Positions 54,867 to 64,000 of a stretch of DNA of 64,000 nt are shown here, piece after piece. How positions within the stretch are numbered: position 1 is the first letter of the stretch; every line of letters begins with the position of its first letter. Location: NCBI RefSeq assembly GCF_003202235.1, contig NZ_MASU01000023.1, positions 33,345 to 97,344 on the forward strand, read 5' to 3'. This DNA is from Prauserella flavalba (lineage in GTDB: Bacteria; Actinomycetota; Actinomycetes; Mycobacteriales; Pseudonocardiaceae). The translations under genes were made by a program, and so were the position numbers. Below the pieces are notes generated by a model. It was not told the DNA's origin, ran no database searches, and worked only from the letters and a program-made list of their open reading frames with translations.

Positions 54867-55235
54867 TTACGCCTGACCGCGGAACGGGTCGGCGCCGGCC
54901 TCGTCGATCTCGTGGTAACGGCTCATCGCCGTGAGAATGGCCTGCTCGGCCTGCTCGTACTGGGTGTAGAGGTTCTGCAGCGCCTGCGCGTACGAGTCGC
55001 CGCCCCCGTCGGCGCGCTCCGAGAACTTCGCGGCGATGGCGTTGCCCACCGGGTTCGCGCCGAGCCTCGGCTGCGTGGCGAGCGCTCCCGCGTTGGCCAG
55101 CAGCGCCTCGACCTCGTCCTTGCCGGTGCGGATCTTGTTCAACACACCCTGTGCGGCGTCGGGATCCACGCCGACCTGACCGGTCGCGGCCGCGGCGCGG
55201 AACGCGGCGGCATCCGCGTAGCTGCTGTTCCCCAT
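54867..55235 (-). CDS. PE-like small T7SS substrate
   Basis: 122 aa helical hairpin. The second helix ends with YEQAEQAIL, containing the YxxxD/E secretion signal, in the LYTQYEQAEQAI context. It lies 18 bp before the PPE gene; PE-PPE pairs are cosecreted as heterodimers. The N-terminus lacks a strict Pro-Glu pair. No EccC or EccB core genes are in the window, so the machinery is elsewhere. Confidence 0.78.
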   Translation of the reverse strand: MGNSSYADAAAFRAAAATGQVGVDPDAAQGVLNKIRTGKDEVEALLANAGALATQPRLGANPVGNAIAAKFSERADGGGDSYAQALQNLYTQYEQAEQAILTAMSRYHEIDEAGADPFRGQA

Positions 55236-55381
55236 CTTTTCTGCTCTCTCCTGTCCCCAGCACAGCCAGAAAAACGCCTGTGATCTTCGCTTAGGTTAAC
55301 GCAACAGCTGTGCCGGTATGACGCGTTCTCGGTGCTCAGGGTTCCGCATTCGCGAAGGTGACGCAATGCGTCCACCTGCGA

Positions 55382-55975
55382 CTACGAGGAGTAAACCTTC
55401 GGGTCGAGCGTCCCGATGAACGGCAGGTCGCGGTAGCGCTCCGCGTAGTCGAGCCCGTACCCGATCACGAATTCGTTCGGGATGTCGAAACCGATGTAGC
55501 GCACGGGGACGTCGACCTGCACGGCCTCGCGCTTGCGCAGCAGCGACACGACGTTGAGCGAGGCCGGGTTTCGGGCGCTCAGGTTCTTGAGCAGCCACGA
55601 CAGCGTCAGTCCCGAGTCGACGATGTCCTCGACGATCAGCACGTCCCTGCCCGCGATGTCGCGGTCGAGGTCCTTGAGGATCCGCACGACGCCTGACGAG
55701 GAGGTGGCCGAGCCGTACGACGACACGGCCATGAACTCCATCTGGGCCGGGATGGGCAGTGCCCTGGCGAAGTCGGTCATGAACATGACCGCGCCCTTCA
55801 GCACGCCGACCAGCACGAGGTCGGCCCCCCTGCCTTCCTGCGGGTAGTCGGCGGCGACCTTTTCGGCCAGCTCCGCGATCTTGTCTTTGATCTCTTGCTC
55901 GGTGATGAGCACGGAGGCGATGTCGCCTTCGTACACGGGCCAGTCCCCTCTTGTGGTGGGTTCGGGAGCCTTCAC
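55382..55975 (-). CDS. hpt: Hypoxanthine-guanine phosphoribosyltransferase
   Basis: 197 aa. Purine salvage. PRPP-binding motif [14 protein letters not shown], flexible loop [29 protein letters not shown] and purine-binding [30 protein letters not shown] 55975 overlaps the tilS stop (GTGA). Confidence 0.96.
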   Translation of the reverse strand: MKAPEPTTRGDWPVYEGDIASVLITEQEIKDKIAELAEKVAADYPQEGRGADLVLVGVLKGAVMFMTDFARALPIPAQMEFMAVSSYGSATSSSGVVRILKDLDRDIAGRDVLIVEDIVDSGLTLSWLLKNLSARNPASLNVVSLLRKREAVQVDVPVRYIGFDIPNEFVIGYGLDYAERYRDLPFIGTLDPKVYSS

Positions 55976-56937
55976 GCTTCCACGCAGAGCTTTCCACGTG
56001 ATCTGCGCGCTTCAAAATTGCCCGGTAGCCATACCCCGCCCTGCCCCCGCCATTCACCGACGAGCGCGTCGACCGAACGCAGATGGGCGTCGGTCAGCTC
56101 ACGCACGCCCGCGCCGAGGAGCCACGTGCGCAGCGCCCGCCGCCGCAACGCGGCCGGTGCCTGCGCGAGCACGGTCACGTCGAGCGTCGCGCCGTCGCGG
56201 GCCCGCTCCAGCAGCTCCGCGGAGAGTGCGTCGAGCGTGTCGCCGTCCTCGCGCAGCTGGGCCGCGGTGCGGGCGAGCGCCGCGGCGACGCCCCCGTTGA
56301 GGACGTCCTCCAGCAGCGGCAGCACCTCGTGCCGCAGCCGCACCCTCGTGTAGCGGGGGTCGGCGTTGTGCGGGTCCGTCCACGGCTCGACGCCCAGCTC
56401 GGCACACGCACCGGCGGTGGCCGAGCGCGGCAGCGCGAGCAGCGGCCGTCCCCACGGCGGGTCGAGCGGGCGCATTCCGGCGACCGACCTCGGACCCGAG
56501 CCCCGGCCCAGCCCGAGGAGCACGGTCTCGGCCTGGTCGTCGCGGGTGTGGCCGAGCAGGACGAGCCCCCCGTCCTCCGGCAGCGCCCGGCGCAGGGCCG
56601 CATAGCGCGCGGCGCGGGCGGCTGCCTCGATCCCGCCTCGGCCGGACACGGTCACGGTGAGCACCCTCGCCTCGTCGGCGCCGAGCTTGCGCGCGGTGAT
56701 GGCGGCGGTGGCGGCGACCTCCGCGGAGCCGTCCTGCAACCGGTGGTCAACGACGAGCGCGGTCAGGCGCAGCCCGGCCCGGTGCGCCGCCTGTGCCGCG
56801 GCGTCGGTGAGCGCGAGCGAGTCGGCTCCGCCCGACACGGCGACGAACAGCTCACCGCCCGCGAGCAGGTTCTCGTGCCGGGCCAGGAACTCCCGCACGG
56901 CCCTGCGGACGGCGCTCAGTGCATCCGGCGAACCCAC
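55972..56937 (-). CDS. tilS: tRNA(Ile)-lysidine synthase
   Basis: 321 aa from GTG 56937, which overlaps the upstream metalloprotease end by 22 bp. Adds lysine to C34 of tRNA-Ile(CAU). N-type ATP pyrophosphatase P-loop [39 protein letters not shown] and [13 protein letters not shown]. The short single C-terminal domain fits actinobacterial TilS. Essential. Confidence 0.95.
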   Translation of the reverse strand: MGSPDALSAVRRAVREFLARHENLLAGGELFVAVSGGADSLALTDAAAQAAHRAGLRLTALVVDHRLQDGSAEVAATAAITARKLGADEARVLTVTVSGRGGIEAAARAARYAALRRALPEDGGLVLLGHTRDDQAETVLLGLGRGSGPRSVAGMRPLDPPWGRPLLALPRSATAGACAELGVEPWTDPHNADPRYTRVRLRHEVLPLLEDVLNGGVAAALARTAAQLREDGDTLDALSAELLERARDGATLDVTVLAQAPAALRRRALRTWLLGAGVRELTDAHLRSVDALVGEWRGQGGVWLPGNFEARRSRGKLCVEA

Positions 56938-57974
56938 GCCTGCGGATCCCTGATCTCGGCCCGGGTCGGCAGGGTGGCCGGTGAGGTCCACACGGCGTTG
57001 AAGCCCTCCATGCCGACCTCGTCCACCACGTGCTTCGTGAACTTCGCGCCCAGTGCGTACTGCCGGATCTTCGCGTCTACGCCGAGCAGGCTGCGCAGCA
57101 GCCGGTCGAGCAGCCCGCCGCCCTTGCGGCGCGCGGTGAACCGGCGGCGGATCGTCGCGACGCTGGGGACCACGTCGGGGCCCACGGCGTCCATCACGTA
57201 GTCGGCGTGGCCCTCCAGCAGCGTGGAGAGCGCCAGCAGCTTGTCGAAGACGGCGCGCTGCTGCGGCGACTGGAGCAGCTCGGCGAGGCCCATCGAGCCG
57301 TCCGACTTGGCGCGCCGCGCCTCCTTGAGCGTCTCGGGGAGCCTGCTGAGCACGGTGCCGAGGCCGTCGCTGTCGGCGAGCCCGCCGACGAGGGTCGCCA
57401 CCTCGTCGGCGAAGTAGTCGCGCAGCCACGGGACCGCGGTGAACTGCAGCCGGTGGGTACATTCGTGCAGGCACACCCACAGCCGGAAGTCGCGCCCTGA
57501 CACGCCCATCGCGCGCTGCGCGGTGACGACGTTGGGGGCGACGAGCAGGAGCCTGCCCTGCTTGTCCTCGCCGCCGAACGGGTCGTACTGACCGAGCACG
57601 CGGGCGCCGAGGAACGCCAGCACCACGCCGGTCTGCAGGCCGGCGCCTCCTGCGACGAGCGGCGTCAACGGGCCGCCCGGTCCGCTCGGCAGGGCGCGGC
57701 TGGTGAGCTCGTCGAGCCCGGCGGCGGCGGCGCGCACCCACCCCGGCCGGTCGACGACGTCGCCGGGCAGCAGCGGCAGCCCCTCGCCGAGGCCGGTCAG
57801 CGCGCGGACGTGCCGCTCCGCGTCAACGGTCAGGTCGCGCAGCTCGGTGACGGCGCGCTCGGCCTCCTCCCTCGGCACGACGGGACCACCGCGCACGAGG
57901 TAGGCACCAGCCGAGGCGGCCACGGACCAGTCGACCAGCGGGTTCGCCTGCGACTGCTGGTTCACCGTGTTCAC
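56916..57974 (-). CDS. Zinc-dependent metalloprotease-like protein (DUF2342, F420-associated)
   Basis: 352 aa. Has the zincin-type HECTHRLQF (LWVCLHECTHRLQF) in a TIGR03624/TIGR03883-like framework often labelled 'coenzyme F420 biosynthesis associated'. N-terminal PLVDWSVAASAGAYLVRGGP is characteristic. Lies between dacB and tilS in actinobacteria generally (Rv3626c). True substrate unknown. GTG 57974 has TAGCGT 7 nt upstream. Confidence 0.88.
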   Translation of the reverse strand: MNTVNQQSQANPLVDWSVAASAGAYLVRGGPVVPREEAERAVTELRDLTVDAERHVRALTGLGEGLPLLPGDVVDRPGWVRAAAAGLDELTSRALPSGPGGPLTPLVAGGAGLQTGVVLAFLGARVLGQYDPFGGEDKQGRLLLVAPNVVTAQRAMGVSGRDFRLWVCLHECTHRLQFTAVPWLRDYFADEVATLVGGLADSDGLGTVLSRLPETLKEARRAKSDGSMGLAELLQSPQQRAVFDKLLALSTLLEGHADYVMDAVGPDVVPSVATIRRRFTARRKGGGLLDRLLRSLLGVDAKIRQYALGAKFTKHVVDEVGMEGFNAVWTSPATLPTRAEIRDPQAWVRRMH

Positions 57975-57981
57975 GCTCCCG

Positions 57982-57987
57982 ACGCTA
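57982..57987 (-). promoter_or_regulatory. Candidate leaderless -10 of the metalloprotease gene
   Basis: TAGCGT on the minus strand ends 7 nt before the GTG at 57974, just after the dacB stop. Confidence 0.45.
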
Positions 57988-57995
57988 CCCGCTCG

Positions 57996-59816
57996 TCAGC
58001 CGCAGCCACACCCGCGCAAAGTCGCCGTGATCGCGTCCAGTCCCGCACGTCCGGCCTCGGTCTGCGAGCCGACGGTCATGAGCGCGAACACCAGCACCCG
58101 CCCGTCCGTGTCGAGCACGACCCCGGCGAGGGAGTTGATGCCGTCGGAGGGGATCGTGCCGGTCTTGCCCCGGACCCAGCCCTTGCCCTCCGCCGCGGCG
58201 GCCTGGGTGTAGCGCTCGGCCAGCGTGCCGCTGCCGCCCGCGACGGGCAGTCCGCCGAGCAGTGGGCGCAGCTTCGCGGTGCGCGGGTCGCCCTTGCCGT
58301 CCGGGGCCGCCGCGACGGAGAGCAGCTCGCCCAGCAGCTTCGCGGGGACCTTGTTGCGCAGGGAAAGCCCGCTGCCGTCGCTCAGCTCGACCCCGCTGAC
58401 GTCGAACCCGTTGCGGGAGAGCACGTCGAGCGTCGCCTGCGCGCCGCCCGTGAACGACGGCTCGGCGCCCTCGGCGATCGCGACGTGCCGCGCGATGACG
58501 TCGGCGAGGAGGTTGTCGGAGATCGACAGCGCGGTGTCGACGAGCTCGGTCAGCGGTGCCGACTTGACCTCGCCGAGCACGCGGGCGCCCTGCGGCGCCG
58601 TGGTGGTCGGGGTGCTCGCGACCTGCGCGCCGAGCCTGCTCGCGAACTCGCCGGCGAGCTGTTCGGCGGGCCGGCCGGTGCGCATCGACCCGTCGTCGCC
58701 GGGCACGCTGCGGCCGCCGTCGAGCATCGCGGGCTCGACGGGCGCCATGTACGTGGACGGTGCGTCCTCCGGCGCCCAGCCCTCCGCGGACGTGGGACCG
58801 CTGAACGCGCCGAGGTCGAGCTGGACCTGACTGACGTTGCCGCCGGTGGCCTCCTTGACCTGGGCGACGAGGTCGTCGAGGTGCGCGGCTCCCCGGTAGA
58901 CCGACTCCTGGCCGTCGGGCAGCGAGGAGAGGGTGATGTCACCGCCCGCGACGAGCACGACGCTGCCCGGTTCGGAGCCCTCGACGACCTTGGTGGAGAA
59001 CTGCGTGCCGTGGTCGAGGGCCAGCAACGCGGCCGCCGCAGTGAGGACCTTGGTGGTGGACGCGGGCGTGATCGGCTGTCCCGCGTTCCGCTCCCACAGC
59101 GTCGTGCCGGTGACCGGGTCGATCACCGTGCCGGTGAGCGTGCCGAGCGCCGGGTTGCTCACGGCACCGGAGATGGCCTGCGAGACGCCCGCCGGGGTCG
59201 GCGCCGGGCCGGACGTCGAGGGGCCGGCGAGGTCACGGCTGACGGCGACCGGCTGCGGCGGATCGGCCTTGGGCGCGTTCGGCGCCCACGGCAGGCCGAG
59301 CCGGTTGGAGACGTACGGCAGGGCCGCGACGACACCGAGGGCCACCACGAGCACCACGGCCGCACCGGCGATCCACCACGCGCGGCGCCCGCGCCTTGGC
59401 GGGCGCTCGGCCGGTTCCTCCCGCTGCGGCTCCTCGGCCTCCGTTTTCGTCTCGGCGGGGTGCTGCTCCCCGGTCGGCTCGATCCGCATGGGCACGGCGT
59501 GCGCGCTCGCCGGCTTGATCTCGATGCGCCCCGGAGCCGGGGGCGGCTGACGAGGTTGCTGAGGCTGGGGCCGCGGAGGTGGCGGCTGCTGGGGTTGCGG
59601 CTGCTGAGATTGTGGCCGGGCCTGCGGGCGCGGCTGCTGCTGGGGCCGAGGCGGAGGCGGAGCGGCGACCTTCGGCACGAACATCGTGGGCTGCTCCGGC
59701 AGGCTCGCCTTCGGCATCGGCAGCTCGTGGGTTCTGCCCTCCGGCTCGTTCTCGCCCGCCGCGTCGTGGTCGGCCGACGGCCACGCGGGCTCTGGCGTCT
59801 CGTCCGTGCCGGGCAC
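57996..59816 (-). CDS. dacB: D-alanyl-D-alanine carboxypeptidase (PBP4/DacB type)
   Basis: About 606 aa from GTG 59816 (AGGAGG about 8 nt upstream). A ~150-residue cytoplasmic Pro/Gln-rich region precedes one membrane helix ([19 protein letters not shown]) and the extracytoplasmic class C penicillin-binding domain: SxxK in TPASTTKVL, SxN in ISDNLLAD and KTG in VRGKTGTIP. It trims or cleaves peptidoglycan cross-links. The long cytoplasmic tail suggests kinase or scaffold control, an inference only. Confidence 0.93.
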   Translation of the reverse strand: MPGTDETPEPAWPSADHDAAGENEPEGRTHELPMPKASLPEQPTMFVPKVAAPPPPRPQQQPRPQARPQSQQPQPQQPPPPRPQPQQPRQPPPAPGRIEIKPASAHAVPMRIEPTGEQHPAETKTEAEEPQREEPAERPPRRGRRAWWIAGAAVVLVVALGVVAALPYVSNRLGLPWAPNAPKADPPQPVAVSRDLAGPSTSGPAPTPAGVSQAISGAVSNPALGTLTGTVIDPVTGTTLWERNAGQPITPASTTKVLTAAAALLALDHGTQFSTKVVEGSEPGSVVLVAGGDITLSSLPDGQESVYRGAAHLDDLVAQVKEATGGNVSQVQLDLGAFSGPTSAEGWAPEDAPSTYMAPVEPAMLDGGRSVPGDDGSMRTGRPAEQLAGEFASRLGAQVASTPTTTAPQGARVLGEVKSAPLTELVDTALSISDNLLADVIARHVAIAEGAEPSFTGGAQATLDVLSRNGFDVSGVELSDGSGLSLRNKVPAKLLGELLSVAAAPDGKGDPRTAKLRPLLGGLPVAGGSGTLAERYTQAAAAEGKGWVRGKTGTIPSDGINSLAGVVLDTDGRVLVFALMTVGSQTEAGRAGLDAITATLRGCGCG

Positions 59817-59973
59817 ACACCCCTCCTCGCCGCTTTCGACGGGGCCAACGTCACACTTGCGGCCAGCAGTGCGGCACCCGTCCGATCCGTGGTCCACACT
59901 AGTGAGGACGGTAACTGGACAATGTGAGCCGCCCGGACGCGGCACGCAGGCGACGAGGCAGCGAGGACGCGGC

Positions 59974-60489
59974 GTGGAATTCGACGTCACGATCGAAATC
60001 CCCAAGGGGGAGCGCAACAAGTACGAGGTGGACCACAAGACGGGGCGCATCAAGCTCGACCGCACCCTGTTCACGGCCACCCAGTACCCGGCCGACTACG
60101 GCTTCATCGACGACACGCTCGGCCAGGACGGTGACCCCCTGGACGTGCTGGTGCTGGTGCAGGAGCCCACGTTCCCGGGCTGTCTCATCAGGTGCCGCGC
60201 CATCGGGATGTTCCGTATGCGTGACGAGAAGGGCCCGGACGACAAGGTCCTCGCGGTGCCCTCCGACGACCCCCGCCTGGAGCACCTGCGCGACATCCAC
60301 CACCTGAACGAGTTCCACAAGCTCGAGATCGAGCACTTCTTCCAGGTGTACAAGGACCTCGAGCCCGCCAAGAGCGTGGAGGGCTCCACGTGGGTCAGCC
60401 GCGTCGACGCGGAGACCGAGATCAAGCGCTCGTACGAGCGTGAGGCCGAGCGCCGCGAGAAGGAGGCCGCCGACAACGGCGAGCACTGA
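59974..60489 (+). CDS. ppa: Inorganic pyrophosphatase
   Basis: 171 aa from GTG 59974. Family I PPase: [44 protein letters not shown] with the catalytic aspartates, and [12 protein letters not shown]. Divergent from dacB. A strong terminator follows at 60504-60541. Confidence 0.96.
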   Translation: MEFDVTIEIPKGERNKYEVDHKTGRIKLDRTLFTATQYPADYGFIDDTLGQDGDPLDVLVLVQEPTFPGCLIRCRAIGMFRMRDEKGPDDKVLAVPSDDPRLEHLRDIHHLNEFHKLEIEHFFQVYKDLEPAKSVEGSTWVSRVDAETEIKRSYEREAERREKEAADNGEH

Positions 60490-60503
60490 TCTCCCAGGCC
60501 CTT

Positions 60504-60541
60504 CCGGACGCCCCGTGGCCCTCGGGTCACGGGGCGTCCGG
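60504..60541. terminator. Bidirectional terminator between ppa and glyA
   Basis: A 14-bp perfect stem (60504-60517 with 60528-60541) and 10-nt loop. It begins 14 bp after the ppa stop and ends 5 bp before the glyA stop, serving both converging genes. Confidence 0.85.
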
Positions 60542-60546
60542 CGTAC

Positions 60547-61815
<1,269 letters not shown>

Positions 61816-61845
61816 GTCACGAACTCCTGGCATGCGGCGGACCTC

Positions 61846-61930
61846 GCGGGCACCCAGGCGCGCGGTGCCGGCCCTGTTTCGCTCCCCGGTGGTGCTCCAC
61901 CTCGATGGCGCCAGTCGCTACTGCGCCCTC
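61846..61930 (-). ncRNA. ZTP (pfl) riboswitch in the glyA leader
   Basis: On the minus strand the conserved pfl elements appear in order: AGCGACTGGCG, then CCACCGGGGAGCG, a linker, then CGCGCCTGGGTGCC. These match the two ligand-binding halves of ZTP riboswitches, which sense ZTP/ZMP (AICAR nucleotides built up in 10-formyl-THF shortage). It ends about 30 nt before the glyA start, leaving room for a switch that hides or frees the ribosome site. ATGGTA at 61932-61937 (TACCAT on the minus strand) is the probable -10. Confidence 0.88.
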
Positions 61931-61931
61931 G

Positions 61932-61937
61932 ATGGTA
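61932..61937 (-). promoter_or_regulatory. Candidate -10 of the glyA transcript
   Basis: TACCAT on the minus strand lies just upstream of the riboswitch 5' end, with the start site expected near 61925. No good -35. The stretch 61938-62118 holds nothing further that I can support. Confidence 0.5.
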
Positions 61938-62118
61938 GTGGAGTCGGCGCGGCTGGTCGCCGTGCCGTATCGAAGGAACAAGCGATAGCGACGAGCGGGT
62001 CGTCGGCAATTGAGCGCGGCCATGCGTGCTCGGCGAATCTGCGGCGTCGTTCGGATCGGACCGAACGGAAGCGCTACACAGCTGCGTAAACGTCACCGCC
62101 GCGGGGCGCTGCCCCTGC

Positions 62119-62679
62119 CTAGTGGAGTAAATCCGGCCGGACTCTGGCTATCTCCTGGGTCAACTGTCGGACCGTGGCGATGTTCGGCAGTTTCAGTTCC
62201 ACTTCCAGACCGGCAGTGGGCGGGGGTTTCAACAGCGCTGCGTGACGGGTGGCGAAGTGACGGTCCACGGGAGTGAACACCAGGGCCGAGCGCACGGCCT
62301 TCGAGTTCGGGTCTCCCTTGACCGGCGGGCGCGGTTCCTGGCCGCGGACGGCACGCACCTCCTCCCACTCGATCAGGTCGGATTTGCGGCCGGCCCACCA
62401 CCGCAGTCCACGTCCGTCGACCACGAAGCGGTGCGTGCGGGGGACGGAGCCGACCATGATCAGCAGGCCGCCCAGCGCGAGCGCGCCGAAGAGGAACGAC
62501 GCGGCGGTCGGGGAGAGATTTTTCGATTTCGACGATCCCGAGGGGCTCCCGACCTCCGGGAAGAGGGCGACCAATCCGAAGAAGACGCACATGGCTAGCC
62601 CGCCGATGAACGCCCACCGACCGGATCGGTACTCGATGACGGGCGTCGCGGGATTCTGAGGCCATGTCTGTTCAGGCAC
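62119..62679 (-). CDS. Membrane protein with PH-like domain
   Basis: 186 aa from GTG 62679. Two membrane helices (WAFIGGLAMCVFFGLVALF and ASFLFGALALGGLLIMVGS) followed by a PH-like (bPH) domain: HRFVVDGRGLRWWAGRKSDLIEWEEVRAVR and HFATRHAALLKPP. Function unknown. TACGCT lies 7 nt before the start. Confidence 0.75.
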   Translation of the reverse strand: MPEQTWPQNPATPVIEYRSGRWAFIGGLAMCVFFGLVALFPEVGSPSGSSKSKNLSPTAASFLFGALALGGLLIMVGSVPRTHRFVVDGRGLRWWAGRKSDLIEWEEVRAVRGQEPRPPVKGDPNSKAVRSALVFTPVDRHFATRHAALLKPPPTAGLEVELKLPNIATVRQLTQEIARVRPDLLH

Positions 62680-62686
62680 GACTGGC

Positions 62687-62692
62687 AGCGTA
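62687..62692 (-). promoter_or_regulatory. Candidate leaderless -10 of the PH-like gene
   Basis: TACGCT on the minus strand ends 7 nt before the GTG at 62679 and supports that start over longer frames. Confidence 0.5.
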
Positions 62693-62806
62693 GCTGACGA
62701 CGCTACCGGCAGTGAGCGCTCAGCCACTACTGCACGAGCCCGGCAGCTCAGCGCCAGTAGCCGCCCGCCAGGGCGGTGCGGGTGAACCGTTCCCTTGCTC
62801 CAGCAC

Positions 62807-62959
62807 ACGAGTCGTGCGCTCAGGCCCGCGAGTCCCCGCTCGGCACCGCGTCCGCTCCGGTTCGTTGACTCCTTGCCCGGCCGTACGCCGGTCGCGTGCC
62901 AGAACGCACGACTCGCCGTCGGGAACGCACGACTCGCGGTCGGGAACGCACGACTCGCG
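62807..62959. repeat. Second mirrored 21-bp repeat array (2 + 3 units)
   Basis: CGAG-type units at 62807 and 62828 face CGCACGACTCGC-type units at 62905, 62926 and 62947, again exactly 21 bp apart. It is a smaller, partly decayed version of the array at 30596-30826. It lies between the gamma-carbonic anhydrase stop and the promoter of the PH-like gene, in the otherwise empty 62693-62983 interval. Confidence 0.88.
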
Positions 62960-62983
62960 CGGCGGGGCAGTTGGGGGTCAAGG

Positions 62984-63505
62984 TCAATCCACGGGCTTGA
63001 TGGTTTCCGCGTGCCTGCGGGCGAGTTGCCGGTAGATCTCGGCGTTGTGCTCGACCCAGCCGCGCGCGGACTCCGACTGCGGCAGGAACTTCTTCGCCGG
63101 GCTGCCGACCGCGACGACGTCCGAGGGAACGTCGGTGTTCGGCGGAACGGTCGACCCGGCAGCCACGAGGGTGCGCGCGCCGACCGTCGCATTGTCGAGC
63201 ACCGTCGCGTGGTTGCCGATGAGGGCCTTCTCGCCGACGGTGCAGTCGTGCACGACGCACGAGTGGCCGACCGTCGCGTCAGGACCCACCTCGCACACGC
63301 CGTCGCCGACGTGCAGCACCGAGTTGTCCTGCACGTTGGAGCCCTCGCGGATCAGGATCCTGCCGAAGTCGGCCCTGAGCACCGCGCCGTACCAGACGGA
63401 GGCGCCCTTCTCGACGACAACGTCGCCGATCAGCGTCGCGGTGGGTGCGATCCAGGCATCGGGATGGACCTGCGGAGTCTTGCCCTCGAAGGCGAACATC
63501 GGCAT
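62984..63505 (-). CDS. Gamma-carbonic anhydrase family protein
   Basis: 173 aa left-handed beta-helix with hexapeptide repeats (PTATLIGDVVVEKGASVWYGAVLRAD). Zinc-type His residues appear in NSVLHVGDG and ATVGHSCVVHDC. Members include real gamma-CAs and acyltransferase-like PaaY/YrdA proteins, so activity is not certain. ATG 63505 is chosen because TAGGGT lies 7 nt upstream; GTG 63514 is an alternative that would overlap the -10. Confidence 0.88.
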   Translation of the reverse strand: MPMFAFEGKTPQVHPDAWIAPTATLIGDVVVEKGASVWYGAVLRADFGRILIREGSNVQDNSVLHVGDGVCEVGPDATVGHSCVVHDCTVGEKALIGNHATVLDNATVGARTLVAAGSTVPPNTDVPSDVVAVGSPAKKFLPQSESARGWVEHNAEIYRQLARRHAETIKPVD

Positions 63506-63512
63506 GTGCGAC

Positions 63513-63518
63513 ACCCTA
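63513..63518 (-). promoter_or_regulatory. Candidate leaderless -10 of the gamma-CA gene
   Basis: TAGGGT on the minus strand ends 7 nt before the ATG at 63505. Confidence 0.5.
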
Positions 63519-63554
63519 ACCAGGCACGGGCCGGGCCAGGGTGCCGCTCGTTCG

Positions 63555-63989
63555 CTACGGCGCCGAGCCCGTCAGCGGGGTCGTGTCGAGATACCTGACC
63601 TCGTAGTCGCGTTGGGCGAACCTCCAGCCGTCCGGGGTGCGCCGGTAGCGGTCGTGGTAAACGGCGTGGTTCGCGTGCGAGCCGCCGTCGCGCAGCCGCC
63701 CGAACTCCGCGACGTTGGCACGGCCCGCGGCCGTGTCGCCCTCGATGCCGATCCAACCGGGGTGCACGGTCTGGACGAAGTAGTCCCAACCACCTTGCAG
63801 CCGTTCGATCCCGGCGCGGATCTCCGCCCTGCCGCGGAACTCGACACCGGCGCCGGGAATCTTCCACACGCCGTCGTCGGTGAACAGCGACGCGAACCGG
63901 TCGTAGTCGCGCATCATCCCGGCGTCGGTGAACTCCCCGCGCAGCGCCTCGATTTCGAGCCGGTCGGCGAGGGACCGGAGGTCGGTCAT
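63555..63989 (-). CDS. NTF2-like (SnoaL) family protein
   Basis: 144 aa, complete at the window edge. Cone-shaped NTF2 fold: RSLADRLEIEALRGEFTDAG, DYDRFASLFTDDGVWKIPGAG, GRAEIRAGIERL and HDRYRRTPDGWRFAQRDYEVRYLD. Such proteins are small hydrolases, isomerases or ligand binders; the role here is unknown. It may be cotranscribed with the gamma-CA gene, 49 bp downstream, although that gene also has its own likely promoter. Confidence 0.85.
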   Translation of the reverse strand: MTDLRSLADRLEIEALRGEFTDAGMMRDYDRFASLFTDDGVWKIPGAGVEFRGRAEIRAGIERLQGGWDYFVQTVHPGWIGIEGDTAAGRANVAEFGRLRDGGSHANHAVYHDRYRRTPDGWRFAQRDYEVRYLDTTPLTGSAP

Positions 63990-64000
63990 CGTTGCCGCCC

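Noticed and set aside
55290..55310. IdeR-like half-site before the PE gene
   Set aside because: Only the TTAGGTTA half is visible; the second half is missing, so iron control of this ESX cluster is not supported.
63505..63514. GTG 63514 as the start of the gamma-carbonic anhydrase
   Set aside because: It overlaps the TAGGGT -10 element; ATG 63505 fits the leaderless pattern and the conserved N-terminus better.

Overview
The window is about 64 kb of very GC-rich chromosome from an actinobacterium, most likely Pseudonocardiaceae (Saccharomonospora, Amycolatopsis or Prauserella type; the family is an inference). The evidence is GTG/ATG-rich dense coding, genes for CarD, Lsr2, MhuD, PE/PPE/EspG and DUF3180 proteins, and gene order that follows a region of the Mycobacterium tuberculosis chromosome almost block by block: lpqE-radA, carD-ispD-ispF-cysS-rlmB, mutY and carbonic anhydrase, mhuD, clpC, lsr2, lysS, coaX-panD-panC, folK-folB-folP-folE-ftsH, PE/PPE, hpt-tilS-dacB, ppa. 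I saw no tRNA or rRNA gene.

Layout. 0.2-4.8 kb: an AbiEi/DUF559-like gene, a MoaD/ThiS-like small protein with a BNR-repeat protein, radA and lpqE, all on the minus strand. 5-11.3 kb, plus strand: carD, ispD, ispF, a HAD hydrolase, cysS, rlmB and an MBOAT acyltransferase. 11.3-16 kb: an accessory patch with an intact IS21-family element (2,181 bp, GAAGT target duplication) and a three-gene cassette resembling type VII secretion substrates. 16-30.6 kb: a RibD/DHFR-like reductase, a DASS transporter, a DivIVA-like coiled-coil protein, a DUF445 protein, a zinc ABC transporter with a Zur-like box, a LacI regulator, beta-carbonic anhydrase, MutY, a Tat-exported amidase, a hydrolase, an M1 peptidase and MhuD. 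30.9-46 kb: clpC, an IdeR-boxed FhuF-like protein, an AraC regulator, lsr2, lysS, the pantothenate/CoA genes, PrsW, a proline-rich membrane protein, DUF3180 and MerR. 46-51.6 kb: the folate operon ftsH-folE-folP-folB-folK. 51.9-55.2 kb: PE, PPE and two EspG genes. 55.4-64 kb: hpt, tilS, a metalloprotease, dacB, ppa, glyA, a PH-like protein, gamma-carbonic anhydrase and an NTF2-like protein.

The main discovery is that folE (GTP cyclohydrolase I) is interrupted by a 324-residue intein with two LAGLIDADG-like motifs, inserted directly before the zinc-binding catalytic cysteine. The first step of folate synthesis should therefore need protein splicing. Downstream in one-carbon metabolism, glyA carries a clear ZTP (pfl) riboswitch. 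Metal control is visible as a Zur-like box at the zinc ABC operon and an IdeR/DtxR box at the FhuF-like gene.

Two families of intergenic repeats stand out: 53-57 bp near-perfect palindromes built on GCAGTGAAGGCCACC at six places, with paired base changes that keep the symmetry, and 21-bp tandem units in mirrored blocks at two places. Sixteen genes have a TANNNT hexamer ending 6-8 nt before the start codon, a leaderless promoter signature that also helps fix several start codons.
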